From VFKI01 sp964647825 (lineage in GTDB: Bacteria > Pseudomonadota > Gammaproteobacteria > DSM-16500), in the NCBI GenBank assembly GCA_964647825.1, contig CAZYJL010000009.1:1-62923 (forward strand): a DNA stretch of 62,923 nucleotides, given 5' to 3'. The notes under the pieces are model-generated. The model was not told the DNA's origin. It saw only the letters and a program-made list of their open reading frames with translations, and searched no databases. Shown piece after piece: positions 18,485 to 28,189 of the stretch (the stretch's first letter is position 1; each line of letters starts with the position of its first letter). A program made the translations under genes and the position numbers.

Positions 18485-19336
18485 TTATTCCCGCATTAAT
18501 TTCATCAGCATCCCAGCAATACGTTCCCGCAACTGCTTACGCGATACAATACCATCAATCGCACCGTGCTCTAATAAAAATTCACTACGCTGAAAACCTT
18601 CTGGCAACGTTTCACGAACAGTCTGTTCAATCACACGCGGGCCTGCAAAACCAATTAACGCATTGGGTTCCGCTAAAATAATATCGCCCAACATCGCCAA
18701 ACTGGCCGATACGCCACCCATTGTTGGATCTGTCAAAACAGAAATATAGGGTAAATTCGCTTCTGCCAACTTTGATAATACCGCACTGACTTTTGCCATT
18801 TGCATCAAAGAAATCAATGCTTCTTGCATACGTGCGCCGCCACTAGCAGAAAAACACACAAAAGGAGCACGCGCTTCTAAAGCGGCCTCTACACCACGTA
18901 CAAAACGTTCGCCTACCGCCGCGCCCATCGAACCACCAATAAAACCATACTCAAATGCTGCCGCCACCAATGGCACACCAAGCACTTCACCACGGATAAC
19001 AATTAATGCTTCTTCTTCTCCGGTTGTTTTTTGCGCCACATGTAAACGATCGCGGTATTTCTTCAAATCGCGGAATTTTAAACGATCCACAGGTTTTACT
19101 TGCGCACCAATTTCCGTTTGATAGGCTTCATCTAAAAACGTATTTAACCGTCGACGAGCAGATAATCGCATATGAAAATCACAACGCGGACACACTTCTA
19201 AATTTCGTTCAAGTTCCGCACGATAAATAATTGCCGAACATCTTTCACATTTCGACCAAACGCCTTCTGGGATTCCTTTTTTTGTGACAGCTTCCGTACG
19301 AATACGTGAAGGTAATAATTTACGAAACCAACTCAT
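18485..19336 (-). CDS. accD: Acetyl-CoA carboxylase carboxyltransferase beta subunit
   Basis: The protein has 283 aa. The start MSWFRKLLPSR matches the universal AccD N-terminus; an in-frame GTG four codons earlier is rejected. A C4 zinc ribbon (C30, C33, C49, C52) precedes the crotonase-like carboxyltransferase domain with FSASGGARMQEALISLMQM and TDPTMGGVSASLAMLGD. It transfers carboxyl from biotin to acetyl-CoA in fatty-acid synthesis together with AccA. The usual neighbours trpF (toward truA) and folC (toward dedD) are missing. Confidence 0.97.
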   Translation of the reverse strand: MSWFRKLLPSRIRTEAVTKKGIPEGVWSKCERCSAIIYRAELERNLEVCPRCDFHMRLSARRRLNTFLDEAYQTEIGAQVKPVDRLKFRDLKKYRDRLHVAQKTTGEEEALIVIRGEVLGVPLVAAAFEYGFIGGSMGAAVGERFVRGVEAALEARAPFVCFSASGGARMQEALISLMQMAKVSAVLSKLAEANLPYISVLTDPTMGGVSASLAMLGDIILAEPNALIGFAGPRVIEQTVRETLPEGFQRSEFLLEHGAIDGIVSRKQLRERIAGMLMKLMRE

Positions 19337-19402
19337 GTTATTTTCCACCCCAATTTAGTGTACATAATATACATATTTTCTATTCATAATATAGTAATTT
19401 GA

Positions 19403-20191
19403 CTAATAAATAATCAATTTTTCCTGTTTAGGGAAAGAATATTCGGCAGGATAGGCAACTTCATACAGATATAACCCTTCCGGTGCGGCGGTAGGTGCTG
19501 CAAGACGACGATCTTTCCCTTGTAAAATGGCCTGTACCCACTCTGGCGGTTGACGCCCAATACCCACCTCAAATAACGTCCCCGCAATATTACGTACCAT
19601 ATGATGCAAAAATGCATTGGCAACGACATCCATCACAACAAATTGGTTCATCCTAACTATCGTAATTTTTTGTAAATGACGAAACGGCGATAGTGAACCA
19701 CATTGCGATGAACGAAAAGCACTAAAATCCTGTTCGCCACACAAAAATTGTGCGGCCATATGCATCTTATCCGCATCTAACGGATAACGACACCATGTCG
19801 CGCGCGTCGCATAAATTGCTGAATGTACCGGCGCATTATAAATAAAATAGCGATAATGACGAGACAAAGCAGAAAAACGCGCATGGAAATTTTCATCCAC
19901 GATTTGCACCCATTGCACAGCAATCGTTTTCGGTAATAAAGAATTCGCCCCCAACAAAAATGCCTGTGTCGTACGCACAGCATCCGTATCAAAATGTATC
20001 ACTTGACCAACTGCATGCACACGCGCATCTGTACGACCTGCGCAATGTAGCGTCACAGGAGCATCCGCCACACGACTCAATATTTTTTCTAGTGATCCTT
20101 GCACAGTCTGCGTGGGTGGCAGATTTTTTTGCGTTTGCCATCCCGAAAATGCCGTACCATCGTATTCAAGCCCTAATGCAAAACGTGTCAC
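19403..20191 (-). CDS. truA: tRNA pseudouridine(38-40) synthase
   Basis: The protein has 262 aa. Catalytic D55 lies in AGRTDARVHA, the N-terminal YDGTAFSGWQ motif is intact, and FLHHMVRNIAGTLFEVG sits near the C-terminus. Start is GTG with AAGGG 9 nt upstream; the site lies over the stop of the preceding mini-fimV, 3 bp away. It isomerises uridines in the anticodon stem-loop of tRNAs. The position after asd-fimV is the conserved gammaproteobacterial order. Confidence 0.96.
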   Translation of the reverse strand: MTRFALGLEYDGTAFSGWQTQKNLPPTQTVQGSLEKILSRVADAPVTLHCAGRTDARVHAVGQVIHFDTDAVRTTQAFLLGANSLLPKTIAVQWVQIVDENFHARFSALSRHYRYFIYNAPVHSAIYATRATWCRYPLDADKMHMAAQFLCGEQDFSAFRSSQCGSLSPFRHLQKITIVRMNQFVVMDVVANAFLHHMVRNIAGTLFEVGIGRQPPEWVQAILQGKDRRLAAPTAAPEGLYLYEVAYPAEYSFPKQEKLIIY

Positions 20192-20194
20192 AGC

Positions 20195-20539
20195 TTATAA
20201 CCCTTGCAATAAACGCACTGCCTCTGCACGCTGTGATGCCGCACCTTCTTGCGAAATTTTCATTAATTTTTCTACTGCTTCTGTTTTTTTTCCCATTTCA
20301 ATTAATGCGCGTGCTAAATTCAATTCCGTGACAAAATCCTCATCGGTAATCGTCTGCCTCACATTCCCTTGTGACGCAACATTTGGCACAGCCATCAATA
20401 CATGTGATTTTTTCTGTGTTTGTGCTGGCAATAATTTTAAAATAAATAATATAAGCAAGAAAAAACTTGCTGTTAATAAACACCCTGTTGTGGATAACGC
20501 ATGATTAATCCAATACAACATTGCAATTAACGCATTCAT
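20195..20539 (-). CDS. Minimal FimV-like protein (membrane anchor plus C-terminal TPR)
   Basis: The protein has 114 aa: one membrane helix (residues 15-36, TGCLLTASFFLLILFILKLLP), a short linker and a C-terminal motif, DFVTELNLARALIEMGKKTEAVEKLMKISQEG. That motif matches the FimV C-terminal TPR-like domain (DLARAYIDMGD... type). Full FimV proteins have 500-900 aa with LysM and long acidic regions. Here only the anchor and tail remain, yet the reading frame is intact and coupled (ATGA) to asd. The location between asd and truA supports orthology. Loss of the LysM part suggests loss of the pilus/polar-landmark role or extreme reduction. Confidence 0.75.
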   Translation of the reverse strand: MNALIAMLYWINHALSTTGCLLTASFFLLILFILKLLPAQTQKKSHVLMAVPNVASQGNVRQTITDEDFVTELNLARALIEMGKKTEAVEKLMKISQEGAASQRAEAVRLLQGL

Positions 20540-21555
20540 CCAATCATCCTCAATTTAATCAGTTCTTCTGCTATATGGACTGCATTTAAGGCAGCGCCTT
20601 TACGAATATTATCGGTCACGACCCAAAAATCGATCCCTTGCGGATGAGAAATATCTTCCCGTATGCGACCAATAAAAACATCATCTTTGCCAGCCGCATC
20701 ATCCGTCGGTGTAGGCGGAAAATCACTTTCGGTCGACAACACATGTAAGTTGGGAGAATGAGTGAATAATGTCATGGCCTCTGCAAGTGTCAGTTTTTTT
20801 CGTGTTTCGACATGTACTGCTGCCGCATGACCGTAAAATACAGGGACGCGCACCGCCGTTGGATTTATCGCAATGGTCTCATCCGCCAGAATTTTTTTTG
20901 TTTCTTCCACCACTTTCATTTCTTCGCGGGTGTAACCATTTTGTTCCACCACATCTATTTGTGGTAATAGATTAAAAGCAATTTGTCTCGCATACACTTT
21001 TGGTGTAATCGGTTTGCCTGCTAACAATTGCTGAGTTTGCTCCGCTAATTCTTGCACACCACCTTTGCCACTGCCTGAAACAGATTGATAGGTTGCAATA
21101 TTCACGCGCGCAATACCTACTGCATCATGCAACGGTTTCAATGCCATCACAATAGGAATCGTGCTGCAATTTGGGCTAGCAATGATTTTCTTTGGTAAAT
21201 GTTGTAATAATGCACCATTCACTTCTGGAATAACCAATGGCACCGCTGGATCATGACGAAAATACGCACTCTTATCGATCACAATATTGCCCGCCGCTGC
21301 TGCTAAAGGCACAAACTCCGCGGCAATATCATTCGCTGCACAACAAAATACTAATTTTGATTTTGTAAAATCAAAATTGGCTAATGACTCGACTTGATAA
21401 GATTTTTTACGAAAAAAAATTTCTTCGCCTATTGATCGCTCGCTAGCAAGTAAATACAAATGACCAACAGGGAATCGACGTTCTGCGAGTAATTCCAGCA
21501 ACTGTTGGCCCACAATGCCCGTTGCACCAATAATCGCAATATCTATTTTTTTCAT
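20536..21555 (-). CDS. asd: Aspartate-semialdehyde dehydrogenase
   Basis: The protein has 339 aa. The nucleotide-binding start IAIIGATGIVGQQLLELL, catalytic C130 in SPNCSTIP and the substrate motif SVSGSGKGGVQEL are present. It reduces aspartyl phosphate to aspartate semialdehyde on the route to diaminopimelate, lysine, threonine and methionine. AGGA lies 7 nt before the ATG. It overlaps by 4 bp both the upstream hydrolase gene and the downstream mini-fimV, showing tight translational coupling. lysA of the same pathway is at 55680. Confidence 0.96.
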   Translation of the reverse strand: MKKIDIAIIGATGIVGQQLLELLAERRFPVGHLYLLASERSIGEEIFFRKKSYQVESLANFDFTKSKLVFCCAANDIAAEFVPLAAAAGNIVIDKSAYFRHDPAVPLVIPEVNGALLQHLPKKIIASPNCSTIPIVMALKPLHDAVGIARVNIATYQSVSGSGKGGVQELAEQTQQLLAGKPITPKVYARQIAFNLLPQIDVVEQNGYTREEMKVVEETKKILADETIAINPTAVRVPVFYGHAAAVHVETRKKLTLAEAMTLFTHSPNLHVLSTESDFPPTPTDDAAGKDDVFIGRIREDISHPQGIDFWVVTDNIRKGAALNAVHIAEELIKLRMIG

Positions 21556-22469
21556 GAAACAATCCTGTCATCAATTTGTTCAATTGCCTGCAACCAGACA
21601 CTCATTGCTTCTGCCATCAATGTCGGCACGCTTTCTTGCGCATAATGCAACTCTTCACCAAGCGACACTACTTCAAGATGCGATAAATGCTGTTTAGCCC
21701 AAGTGAGTGCATTCATCGTCATCACAAAACCAGGCAAAGAATAAAGTAATAATTTAGGTAAAGAAGATCGCTGTAATTTTTCAGAATACGCTGCAATAAG
21801 TCTATCCGCTTCACTGCATCCATCTCCTTTTGGCGCACTGGCAAGATATTCAGCTAATACTTGGCCTGCACCAGGTTTTAAAAATGAAGCACAGTAATGG
21901 GCAAGTAATGTTTCATTAAAAGGATGCAAAGTCATTTGTTGCAGTGTTTGACTCACAAAACGCATCCCATTTTCTTTTATTTCATTTCGTTTATTTAACG
22001 TTAACCAAGATTGTATGTGTTCTTGATAGGGCAACGATATAAAAGAACCAACAGCAGGGCACAACCACGCTTCATAAAATACTAACGCCCGACATTGTTT
22101 TTCATAACGCATCGCATAATCTAAACCAATAATCGAACCCCACCCATGCAATACAAATGTCATGCGATCCAAATTTAATTCTTTAATAAATTTTTGCAGA
22201 AAATTTTGATGATCTTGCAAAGTGTAGGGTATATCTGGATCACCTGATTTACCAAACCCTGCAAAATCTAAAGCAATGCAACGACCTAATGATGCTAAAC
22301 GCGGAATAATTTTGCGCCAAACCCAAGACGATGCCGGCAAACTATGTAAAAAAATAATCGGCGCACCACTACCACTGCCCGCTTCTAAATAATGAAAACG
22401 CGTACCATCAAGTAAAAGATACTTAGAAACAAAAGCCGCTTCCGTTTGACTATCTGCTGAATACATCAT
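21552..22469 (-). CDS. Alpha/beta-hydrolase of haloalkane-dehalogenase type lacking the nucleophile
   Basis: The protein has 305 aa with the alpha/beta-hydrolase fold. FLHSLPASSWVWRKIIP corresponds to the oxyanion region, and DFAGFGKSGDPDIPYTL and LHGWGSIIGLDYAMRY to the nucleophile elbow. In haloalkane dehalogenases the elbow is HDWGS with Asp as nucleophile; here it is H108-G109-W110-G111-S112, so the nucleophile is Gly. The halide-binding Asn of HGNP is also changed (HSLP). The late His (LHYAQESVP) and Glu (YEAW) remain. It is probably catalytically dead or a binding protein. It is coupled by 4-bp overlaps between gdh and asd. Confidence 0.8.
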   Translation of the reverse strand: MMYSADSQTEAAFVSKYLLLDGTRFHYLEAGSGSGAPIIFLHSLPASSWVWRKIIPRLASLGRCIALDFAGFGKSGDPDIPYTLQDHQNFLQKFIKELNLDRMTFVLHGWGSIIGLDYAMRYEKQCRALVFYEAWLCPAVGSFISLPYQEHIQSWLTLNKRNEIKENGMRFVSQTLQQMTLHPFNETLLAHYCASFLKPGAGQVLAEYLASAPKGDGCSEADRLIAAYSEKLQRSSLPKLLLYSLPGFVMTMNALTWAKQHLSHLEVVSLGEELHYAQESVPTLMAEAMSVWLQAIEQIDDRIVS

Positions 22470-25400
22470 TCACTCCTTTTTTCATGCACGGCTTCCGCAA
22501 AGTCAGATAACTCCCGCAAAACCACAGAATAAGTAACAAAACCTGCCGGTGTGCCTGCGCGAATATCCGCTAATAAACTCTGCCAACGTGATTGCATTGC
22601 CGCACAATTTGCAAGCCACGTCGTCATTAATTCTTGAATCGTCGCATCATCTGATTGCTGGGCTTTTTCTTGATCAGCAGACAATAAAACACTGACGCCT
22701 AATTTTCGCTGTGCTCGATCTAAATCATCACGAAACCCAGAACGCGCTAATTCATCCCATTGGTTATCAATAGGATAAGAATTCATTTGTTCGCGCAACC
22801 AATTTAATTCGAGCTGTGTACCAAGCGCATAATACGCTTTAGACATCGCTGTCACCGGTAAATTATTTTTAATCGCGGCTTCAACAATATCGAGCGACGT
22901 AAATAATGTATTACAAGCAGCCACTTTCTTTGCTAATAATTCAGGCACGCCCTCTTCACAAAACTGCAATTCTTCTTTTTCCAATTGCTCACGATCTTCC
23001 TTGGGCAATAACGTAGGTAATGCAGAAATGAGCTCATGAATAGGACCATAAAAAGAATCAATTGTTTCTGTAATATCTAAGCTGGGTTTACGATTCCGTA
23101 ATAACCAACGCGTTGCACGACGCACAAGGTAATAAATTTGCAACATCATCTTTTGTTGCGTTAACGTACTGACGCGATAATCTAATGATTCCATTTGATG
23201 CCAGAGTATTTCGGTATCGTAAATACTTTCGGCTATCACGTAGGCTCGCATAATAAACGCAACCGATGCACCTGTTTCACGTTGCAATCGTTCCACAAAA
23301 TTCACACCCATTCTATCCGTGATATGTTTTGCTAATTGCGTCGCAATAATTTCTCGCCGCAAACTATGTTTCTGCATTTCTTCTAAATAATCCGCTTGCA
23401 ACGAAGCCGGAAATGCCATCGCTAAATACCGCAAAAACCATGCATCTTCCGGCACATCCGAAGCTAAAATATCTTGTTTAAGAAACATCTTGCAATAAGA
23501 AATCATTACCGCAATTTCTGGACGTGTCAGTCCTTGGCCATTAAGCTTCCGTTCTTGTAAATTTTTTTCTGTCGGCAAAAATTCTAAAATACGATCAAGA
23601 CGGCCACGCTTTTCCAATTCATTCATATAACGCCGGAAAAGATCCGTTGTTTGGGATGCCACCGACGATTCAAGACTCAAAATTTGCGTTTGTTCATAAT
23701 TATCCCGTAACACTAACGCTGCAACAGCATCGGTCATTTTTTCAAGTAAACGATTTCTTTCAGCAAGCGTCATACGACCGGCGCGCACTAATGGATTAAA
23801 CAAAATCTTTAAATTTACTTCATGATCTGAACAATCCACACCCGCAGAATTATCAATAAAATCGGTATATAACACACCGCCATGCAAAGAATATTCAATA
23901 CGCCCCAGCTGTGTCAGACCTAAATTACCGCCTTCACAGACCACACGTGCATTTAATTCATTCCCATTCACACGAATATTATCATTACTACGATCACCCA
24001 CTTCTGCATGCGTTTCTTGACTGGATTTAACAAACGTCCCAATGCCACCATTCCAAATTAAATCCACAGGTGCTTTTAATATGGCACGCACTAATTCGTT
24101 AGGCACTAACACATCTGCTGTAATATTAAATGCTTTTTTCATTTCAGGCGTAATACGCACAGATTTTGCTGAACGAGAAAATACGCCGCCACCTGCGGAA
24201 ATTAATTCGGGCGCATAATCCGACCATGCAGAACGTGGCAATTCAAATAAGCGTTTTCTTTCCGCAAAACTAGTAGCCGCATCTGGGGATGGATCAATAA
24301 AAATATGCCGATGATTATAAGCAGCTAATAAACGAATATGCGGTGACAACAGCATCCCATTACCAAATACATCACCACTCATATCACCAATCCCAACCAC
24401 TGTAAAATCTGTCGTTGCAGGATTTAAACCAAGTTCGCGGAAATGCCGCTTCACCGATTCCCAACCACCTCGCGCTGTAATTCCCATTTTTTTATGATCA
24501 TAGCCAGCAGAACCACCAGACGCGAAGGCATCGCCCAACCAAAAATCATATTCTTTCGCAACATTATTGGCGATATCAGAAAAAGTTGCCGTGCCTTTAT
24601 CTGCCGCAACAACAAGATAGGGATCATCTTCGTCATAACGCACTACATCCACTGGCGCCACGACTTGACCATCATGAATATTGTCTGTGATATCTAACAA
24701 TCCACGAATAAATGTCGTGTAACAATAAATCGCTTCTTGCATTAACGCATCACGATCACTTTCTGAAGGTAATTGTTTCGGAAAAAAACCACCTTTCGCA
24801 CCTACTGGTACAATCACCGAATTTTTTACCTGCTGTGCTTTCATTAAACCCAATATTTCTGTACGAAAATCTTCACGTCGATCTGACCAACGCAATCCAC
24901 CACGCGCCACTTTCCCCGCACGTAAATGCACACCTTCAACACGCGGTGAATACACAAAAATTTCATACAATGGTCTAGGTAGTGGCAAATCAGAAATCGC
25001 TAAAGGATCAAATTTAAAAGATATATGCGATTTGAAATGCCCTTCAGAAGTCGTCTGAAAATAATTAGTTCGCAGTGTCGCTAAAATCACTTCTAACAAA
25101 CGACGAATAATGCGATCCTCATCCAAACTCGTTATTGCATCAAGTGATTTTTCTATTTTTTCAACGAATAGTGTTGCATCTGGCCTGACCATAGCCCCTG
25201 TATATTCAGGTGAAAAACGCAAACGAAATAACTCCACCAAATAACGCGCTACTTCCGCATTATTCACGAGTGCTTCTTCCACATACTTCTGGCTAAACGT
25301 AAAACCCGTTTGACGTAAATAACGTGTATACGCACGCAACACAGCTGTTTCATGCCACGTTAATCCAGCTGCAATCACTAAACGATTAAATCCATCATCT

Positions 25401-27337
25401 TCTGCATGACGAAACCAAATGCGGGTAAATGCCTCAACAAAATGTTCGCGCACATTATCCACATCAATTTCCTGATGACTGACATGAATCATGTCAAAAT
25501 CACTGATCCAGACAATACTCCCATCACGAAAAATAATTTGATGCGGTTGCTCACCGATCACTCGAAAACCCAAATTCTCAAGCATCGGTAACACATCGGA
25601 TAATGCGATGGTATGTTCACAATGAAATAATTTTAACCGTAGTGCCGTTGTACCCGATTTATAAAATAAAATTTCCATCGGATTCGTTGGCGATAACAAT
25701 TCAATTTTACGAATATCGTCAATGGCTGCCCGAGGCAAATAATGTTCTGTATAACTGGCGGGAAAGGCTTTGCGATATTTGGCATAATAAGAAAGTCCTT
25801 CCGCTTCACCAAACTGTTGCAATAATTGTGCTTTCAGCTCATCCGCCCAAGACGAAGCAACATCACGTAATTGTTGTTCAATACGCGCAACATCGTAATT
25901 GACCTGTTCTTCTGGGTTCACACGAATCAAATAATGCACCCGCGCAAGCACGGATTCTGAAAATGACGTAGTAAATGATGATTCATTCCCATGGAAAGCT
26001 TGTAATAACACTGTTTCCATTGCTAATGATAATTCTGTACTACAGATATCTGCAGGCACATACACCAAACACGAAAAATACCTGCCATAGGCATCTTTTC
26101 TGACAAACAAGCGAATACGTTTACGTTCTTGTAAATATAAAATACCTTGCGTTAACTCCACTAATTCTTCATGCGTTGCCTGAAATAAATCATCACGCGG
26201 TAAGGTTTCCAGCAAGTGAACAATTTCTTTTCCATTATGACTATCCGGTGGGAAATGAAACGCCTCAATCACTTTCGCTACTTTACGTCGCAAAAAAGGA
26301 ATAAAACGCGGACTCGAATGGTATGCTGTTGACGTATACAACCCAATAAAACGACGCTCACCAATCAATTCACCTTGATCATTAAAACGTTTGATCCCAA
26401 TGTAATCTGCATAGGCAGCACGGTGAATCGTCGATTGCATGCTGCTTTTTGTAATAATCAGAATACTCTTTTGTAAGGCCATTTTTCGCGCCGCTGGCGG
26501 GAGATCTGCGTACCAGTTAGTATGTGGCCCCTCTTGTTCCTCACGCAGCACCCCGAGGCCGCTACCCGGTACAGCTTTTAGTGCACGTGTTGTGCCATTA
26601 CTTATTAATCGATAATCACGACAGCCTAAAAAAGTAAAATGATTATCAACCAACCAATGAAGAAAATCTTTTGACTCAGAAAGCTCCGCCATATCAACCG
26701 GCAAGGAAGCTTTCTCAAGCTCCTCTAGCGATTCAAGCACGCGCTCTTTCATTTTACGCCAATCCGATACGGCGGCTCTTACATCGCCTAACACTCTTTC
26801 AATATCGACCCGCAAATTCTCCATCGCAACCGGATCTGTTTGTCGATCAATTTCGATATAAATAGGCGCTTCTGATTGGGCACCCTCAACATTTTCACCT
26901 AAAGGCACAATACGGACAATTTGATTCTCTGCCCCGCGTATCACACGCAGTCCGCCAAAATGAATCGCATAATGAATTTGTAATCCCTTCTTATTCACTT
27001 CCATGCGAATAGAATCCACTAAAAAGGGAATATCATCATGTGAAACTTGTATGATGGTATGCGTAGACTGCCAGCCATCTAACTCTGCTACAGGATTAAA
27101 AATCCTAACTTTAGCTTCACCGGGTTTGCGCTGCCAAATAAAATACCAATGTGATAGCAAAATACCAGCAAGATCCTCAATAGAATGCGCAGCAAGATCT
27201 TCAAAAGAACACGAATCGTAATAACGCGTTGCAAATTGCAAAACCAGTTGTTTTTCCGGGCCAGTGACTCTTACCTGAAGACACTCTGCCAATTGACGAA
27301 GTATCTCTTGCCGATCAATATCACGTTGCACCTGCAT
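22466..27337 (-). CDS. gdhB: NAD-specific glutamate dehydrogenase, 180-kDa class
   Basis: The protein has 1,623 aa, the size of the large bacterial GDH class. N-terminal ACT-like regulatory segments (HTIIQVSHDDIPFLVDSIRMEV) precede the catalytic core. The core has AGKVARGGLRWSDR.EDFRTE, VKNSVIVPVGAKGGF and VVGIGDMSGDVFGNGML (Rossmann), followed by FIDNSAGVDCSDHEVN. It oxidatively deaminates glutamate to 2-oxoglutarate and ammonia with NAD+. It is typical of bacteria that use amino acids as carbon source. AGGAGA lies 4 nt before the ATG. It heads a run of coupled genes (hydrolase, asd, mini-fimV, truA, then accD). Confidence 0.96.
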   Translation of the reverse strand: MQVQRDIDRQEILRQLAECLQVRVTGPEKQLVLQFATRYYDSCSFEDLAAHSIEDLAGILLSHWYFIWQRKPGEAKVRIFNPVAELDGWQSTHTIIQVSHDDIPFLVDSIRMEVNKKGLQIHYAIHFGGLRVIRGAENQIVRIVPLGENVEGAQSEAPIYIEIDRQTDPVAMENLRVDIERVLGDVRAAVSDWRKMKERVLESLEELEKASLPVDMAELSESKDFLHWLVDNHFTFLGCRDYRLISNGTTRALKAVPGSGLGVLREEQEGPHTNWYADLPPAARKMALQKSILIITKSSMQSTIHRAAYADYIGIKRFNDQGELIGERRFIGLYTSTAYHSSPRFIPFLRRKVAKVIEAFHFPPDSHNGKEIVHLLETLPRDDLFQATHEELVELTQGILYLQERKRIRLFVRKDAYGRYFSCLVYVPADICSTELSLAMETVLLQAFHGNESSFTTSFSESVLARVHYLIRVNPEEQVNYDVARIEQQLRDVASSWADELKAQLLQQFGEAEGLSYYAKYRKAFPASYTEHYLPRAAIDDIRKIELLSPTNPMEILFYKSGTTALRLKLFHCEHTIALSDVLPMLENLGFRVIGEQPHQIIFRDGSIVWISDFDMIHVSHQEIDVDNVREHFVEAFTRIWFRHAEDDGFNRLVIAAGLTWHETAVLRAYTRYLRQTGFTFSQKYVEEALVNNAEVARYLVELFRLRFSPEYTGAMVRPDATLFVEKIEKSLDAITSLDEDRIIRRLLEVILATLRTNYFQTTSEGHFKSHISFKFDPLAISDLPLPRPLYEIFVYSPRVEGVHLRAGKVARGGLRWSDRREDFRTEILGLMKAQQVKNSVIVPVGAKGGFFPKQLPSESDRDALMQEAIYCYTTFIRGLLDITDNIHDGQVVAPVDVVRYDEDDPYLVVAADKGTATFSDIANNVAKEYDFWLGDAFASGGSAGYDHKKMGITARGGWESVKRHFRELGLNPATTDFTVVGIGDMSGDVFGNGMLLSPHIRLLAAYNHRHIFIDPSPDAATSFAERKRLFELPRSAWSDYAPELISAGGGVFSRSAKSVRITPEMKKAFNITADVLVPNELVRAILKAPVDLIWNGGIGTFVKSSQETHAEVGDRSNDNIRVNGNELNARVVCEGGNLGLTQLGRIEYSLHGGVLYTDFIDNSAGVDCSDHEVNLKILFNPLVRAGRMTLAERNRLLEKMTDAVAALVLRDNYEQTQILSLESSVASQTTDLFRRYMNELEKRGRLDRILEFLPTEKNLQERKLNGQGLTRPEIAVMISYCKMFLKQDILASDVPEDAWFLRYLAMAFPASLQADYLEEMQKHSLRREIIATQLAKHITDRMGVNFVERLQRETGASVAFIMRAYVIAESIYDTEILWHQMESLDYRVSTLTQQKMMLQIYYLVRRATRWLLRNRKPSLDITETIDSFYGPIHELISALPTLLPKEDREQLEKEELQFCEEGVPELLAKKVAACNTLFTSLDIVEAAIKNNLPVTAMSKAYYALGTQLELNWLREQMNSYPIDNQWDELARSGFRDDLDRAQRKLGVSVLLSADQEKAQQSDDATIQELMTTWLANCAAMQSRWQSLLADIRAGTPAGFVTYSVVLRELSDFAEAVHEKRSE

Positions 27338-27396
27338 GAACTCTCCTGCTCCCCGGAAAAGAAGTGATTACTATAATTTTGCCGATTTTAATGCCT

Positions 27397-28056
27397 TCAG
27401 GGCTTTTTCACCACATCTGTGCGTAGATAAACGGGCAAAATTGCCGATGCATCACAAAATTTGCCCTCTGTGATTAAATAATCCGCTAAAGCCATCATCG
27501 CCGAGGCATTTGGAATACTGTTTGCATCCACTTGGCAGGGTGCCATCGGTATCCGACCATCAGCCCATGCATTCCCCACACCAAACCAATCCTCACCCTC
27601 CAACACGACCACTTGTTCTGGTAAACAGAGCACATCTTCTACCACTGTCGTCAGCCTACCCTTCACACTCACATGAAATGCCGCCCAATAAATCTCTCCC
27701 ATTCCTGCATCAATAGCCACCGCAATTTTTTTCCAGCCATGTTGTAAATACGCCCCTTGTGCAAGAATAGCTAAAGAAGAAAGTCCAACCACAGGCAATG
27801 ACAAACTAAATGCTAGGCCTTGCGCCACACTCACCGCGACACGTATTCCCGTAAAACTCCCAGGTCCTTGACCGACAGCAATGGCTTCTAATTGACTCAA
27901 CGCAATACCTGCTTCGCTTAACAATTTATCGATGAGAGACAAAATTTGACGAGACTGTTCCATGGGTATCACTTCATGAAGCGAAAAAATCTTTTGATCC
28001 GTACAAACAGCCAATGAACACGCAGCGGCCGAGGTTTCTATTGCTAATATTCTCAT
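27397..28056 (-). CDS. tsaB: tRNA threonylcarbamoyladenosine (t6A) protein TsaB
   Basis: The protein has 219 aa. The start MRILAIETSAAACSLAV is chosen because GGGAAG precedes it; nine extra upstream codons in frame are ignored. The ASKHA-fold signature GQGPGSFTGIRVAVSVAQGLA is intact. TsaB partners TsaD and TsaE to attach threonylcarbamoyl to A37 of ANN-decoding tRNAs. It lies 59 bp upstream of gdh on the same strand and may share its transcript. Confidence 0.94.
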   Translation of the reverse strand: MRILAIETSAAACSLAVCTDQKIFSLHEVIPMEQSRQILSLIDKLLSEAGIALSQLEAIAVGQGPGSFTGIRVAVSVAQGLAFSLSLPVVGLSSLAILAQGAYLQHGWKKIAVAIDAGMGEIYWAAFHVSVKGRLTTVVEDVLCLPEQVVVLEGEDWFGVGNAWADGRIPMAPCQVDANSIPNASAMMALADYLITEGKFCDASAILPVYLRTDVVKKP

Positions 28057-28126
28057 TGTCTTCCCATTCTTACGCATGATCAAAGTAATTCTAAAAAAAT
28101 GACTTTTTCAATCCCCCAATAACACA

Positions 28127-28153
28127 ACGCCCCAGAAAGCATCTCTGGGGCGT
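28127..28153 (-). terminator. GC-rich stem-loop after the histone-like gene
   Basis: ACGCCCCAGA (28127-28136) pairs perfectly with 28144-28153 around a 7-nt loop. It is the strongest GC stem in the area and sits 36 bp past the stop of the minus-strand basic protein gene, before tsaB. There is only a short T-containing tail, so it may act as an attenuating terminator rather than a strong one. Confidence 0.6.
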
Positions 28154-28189
28154 CCACCAACTCATGAGTCAAGCGAAGAAATTAATCGA

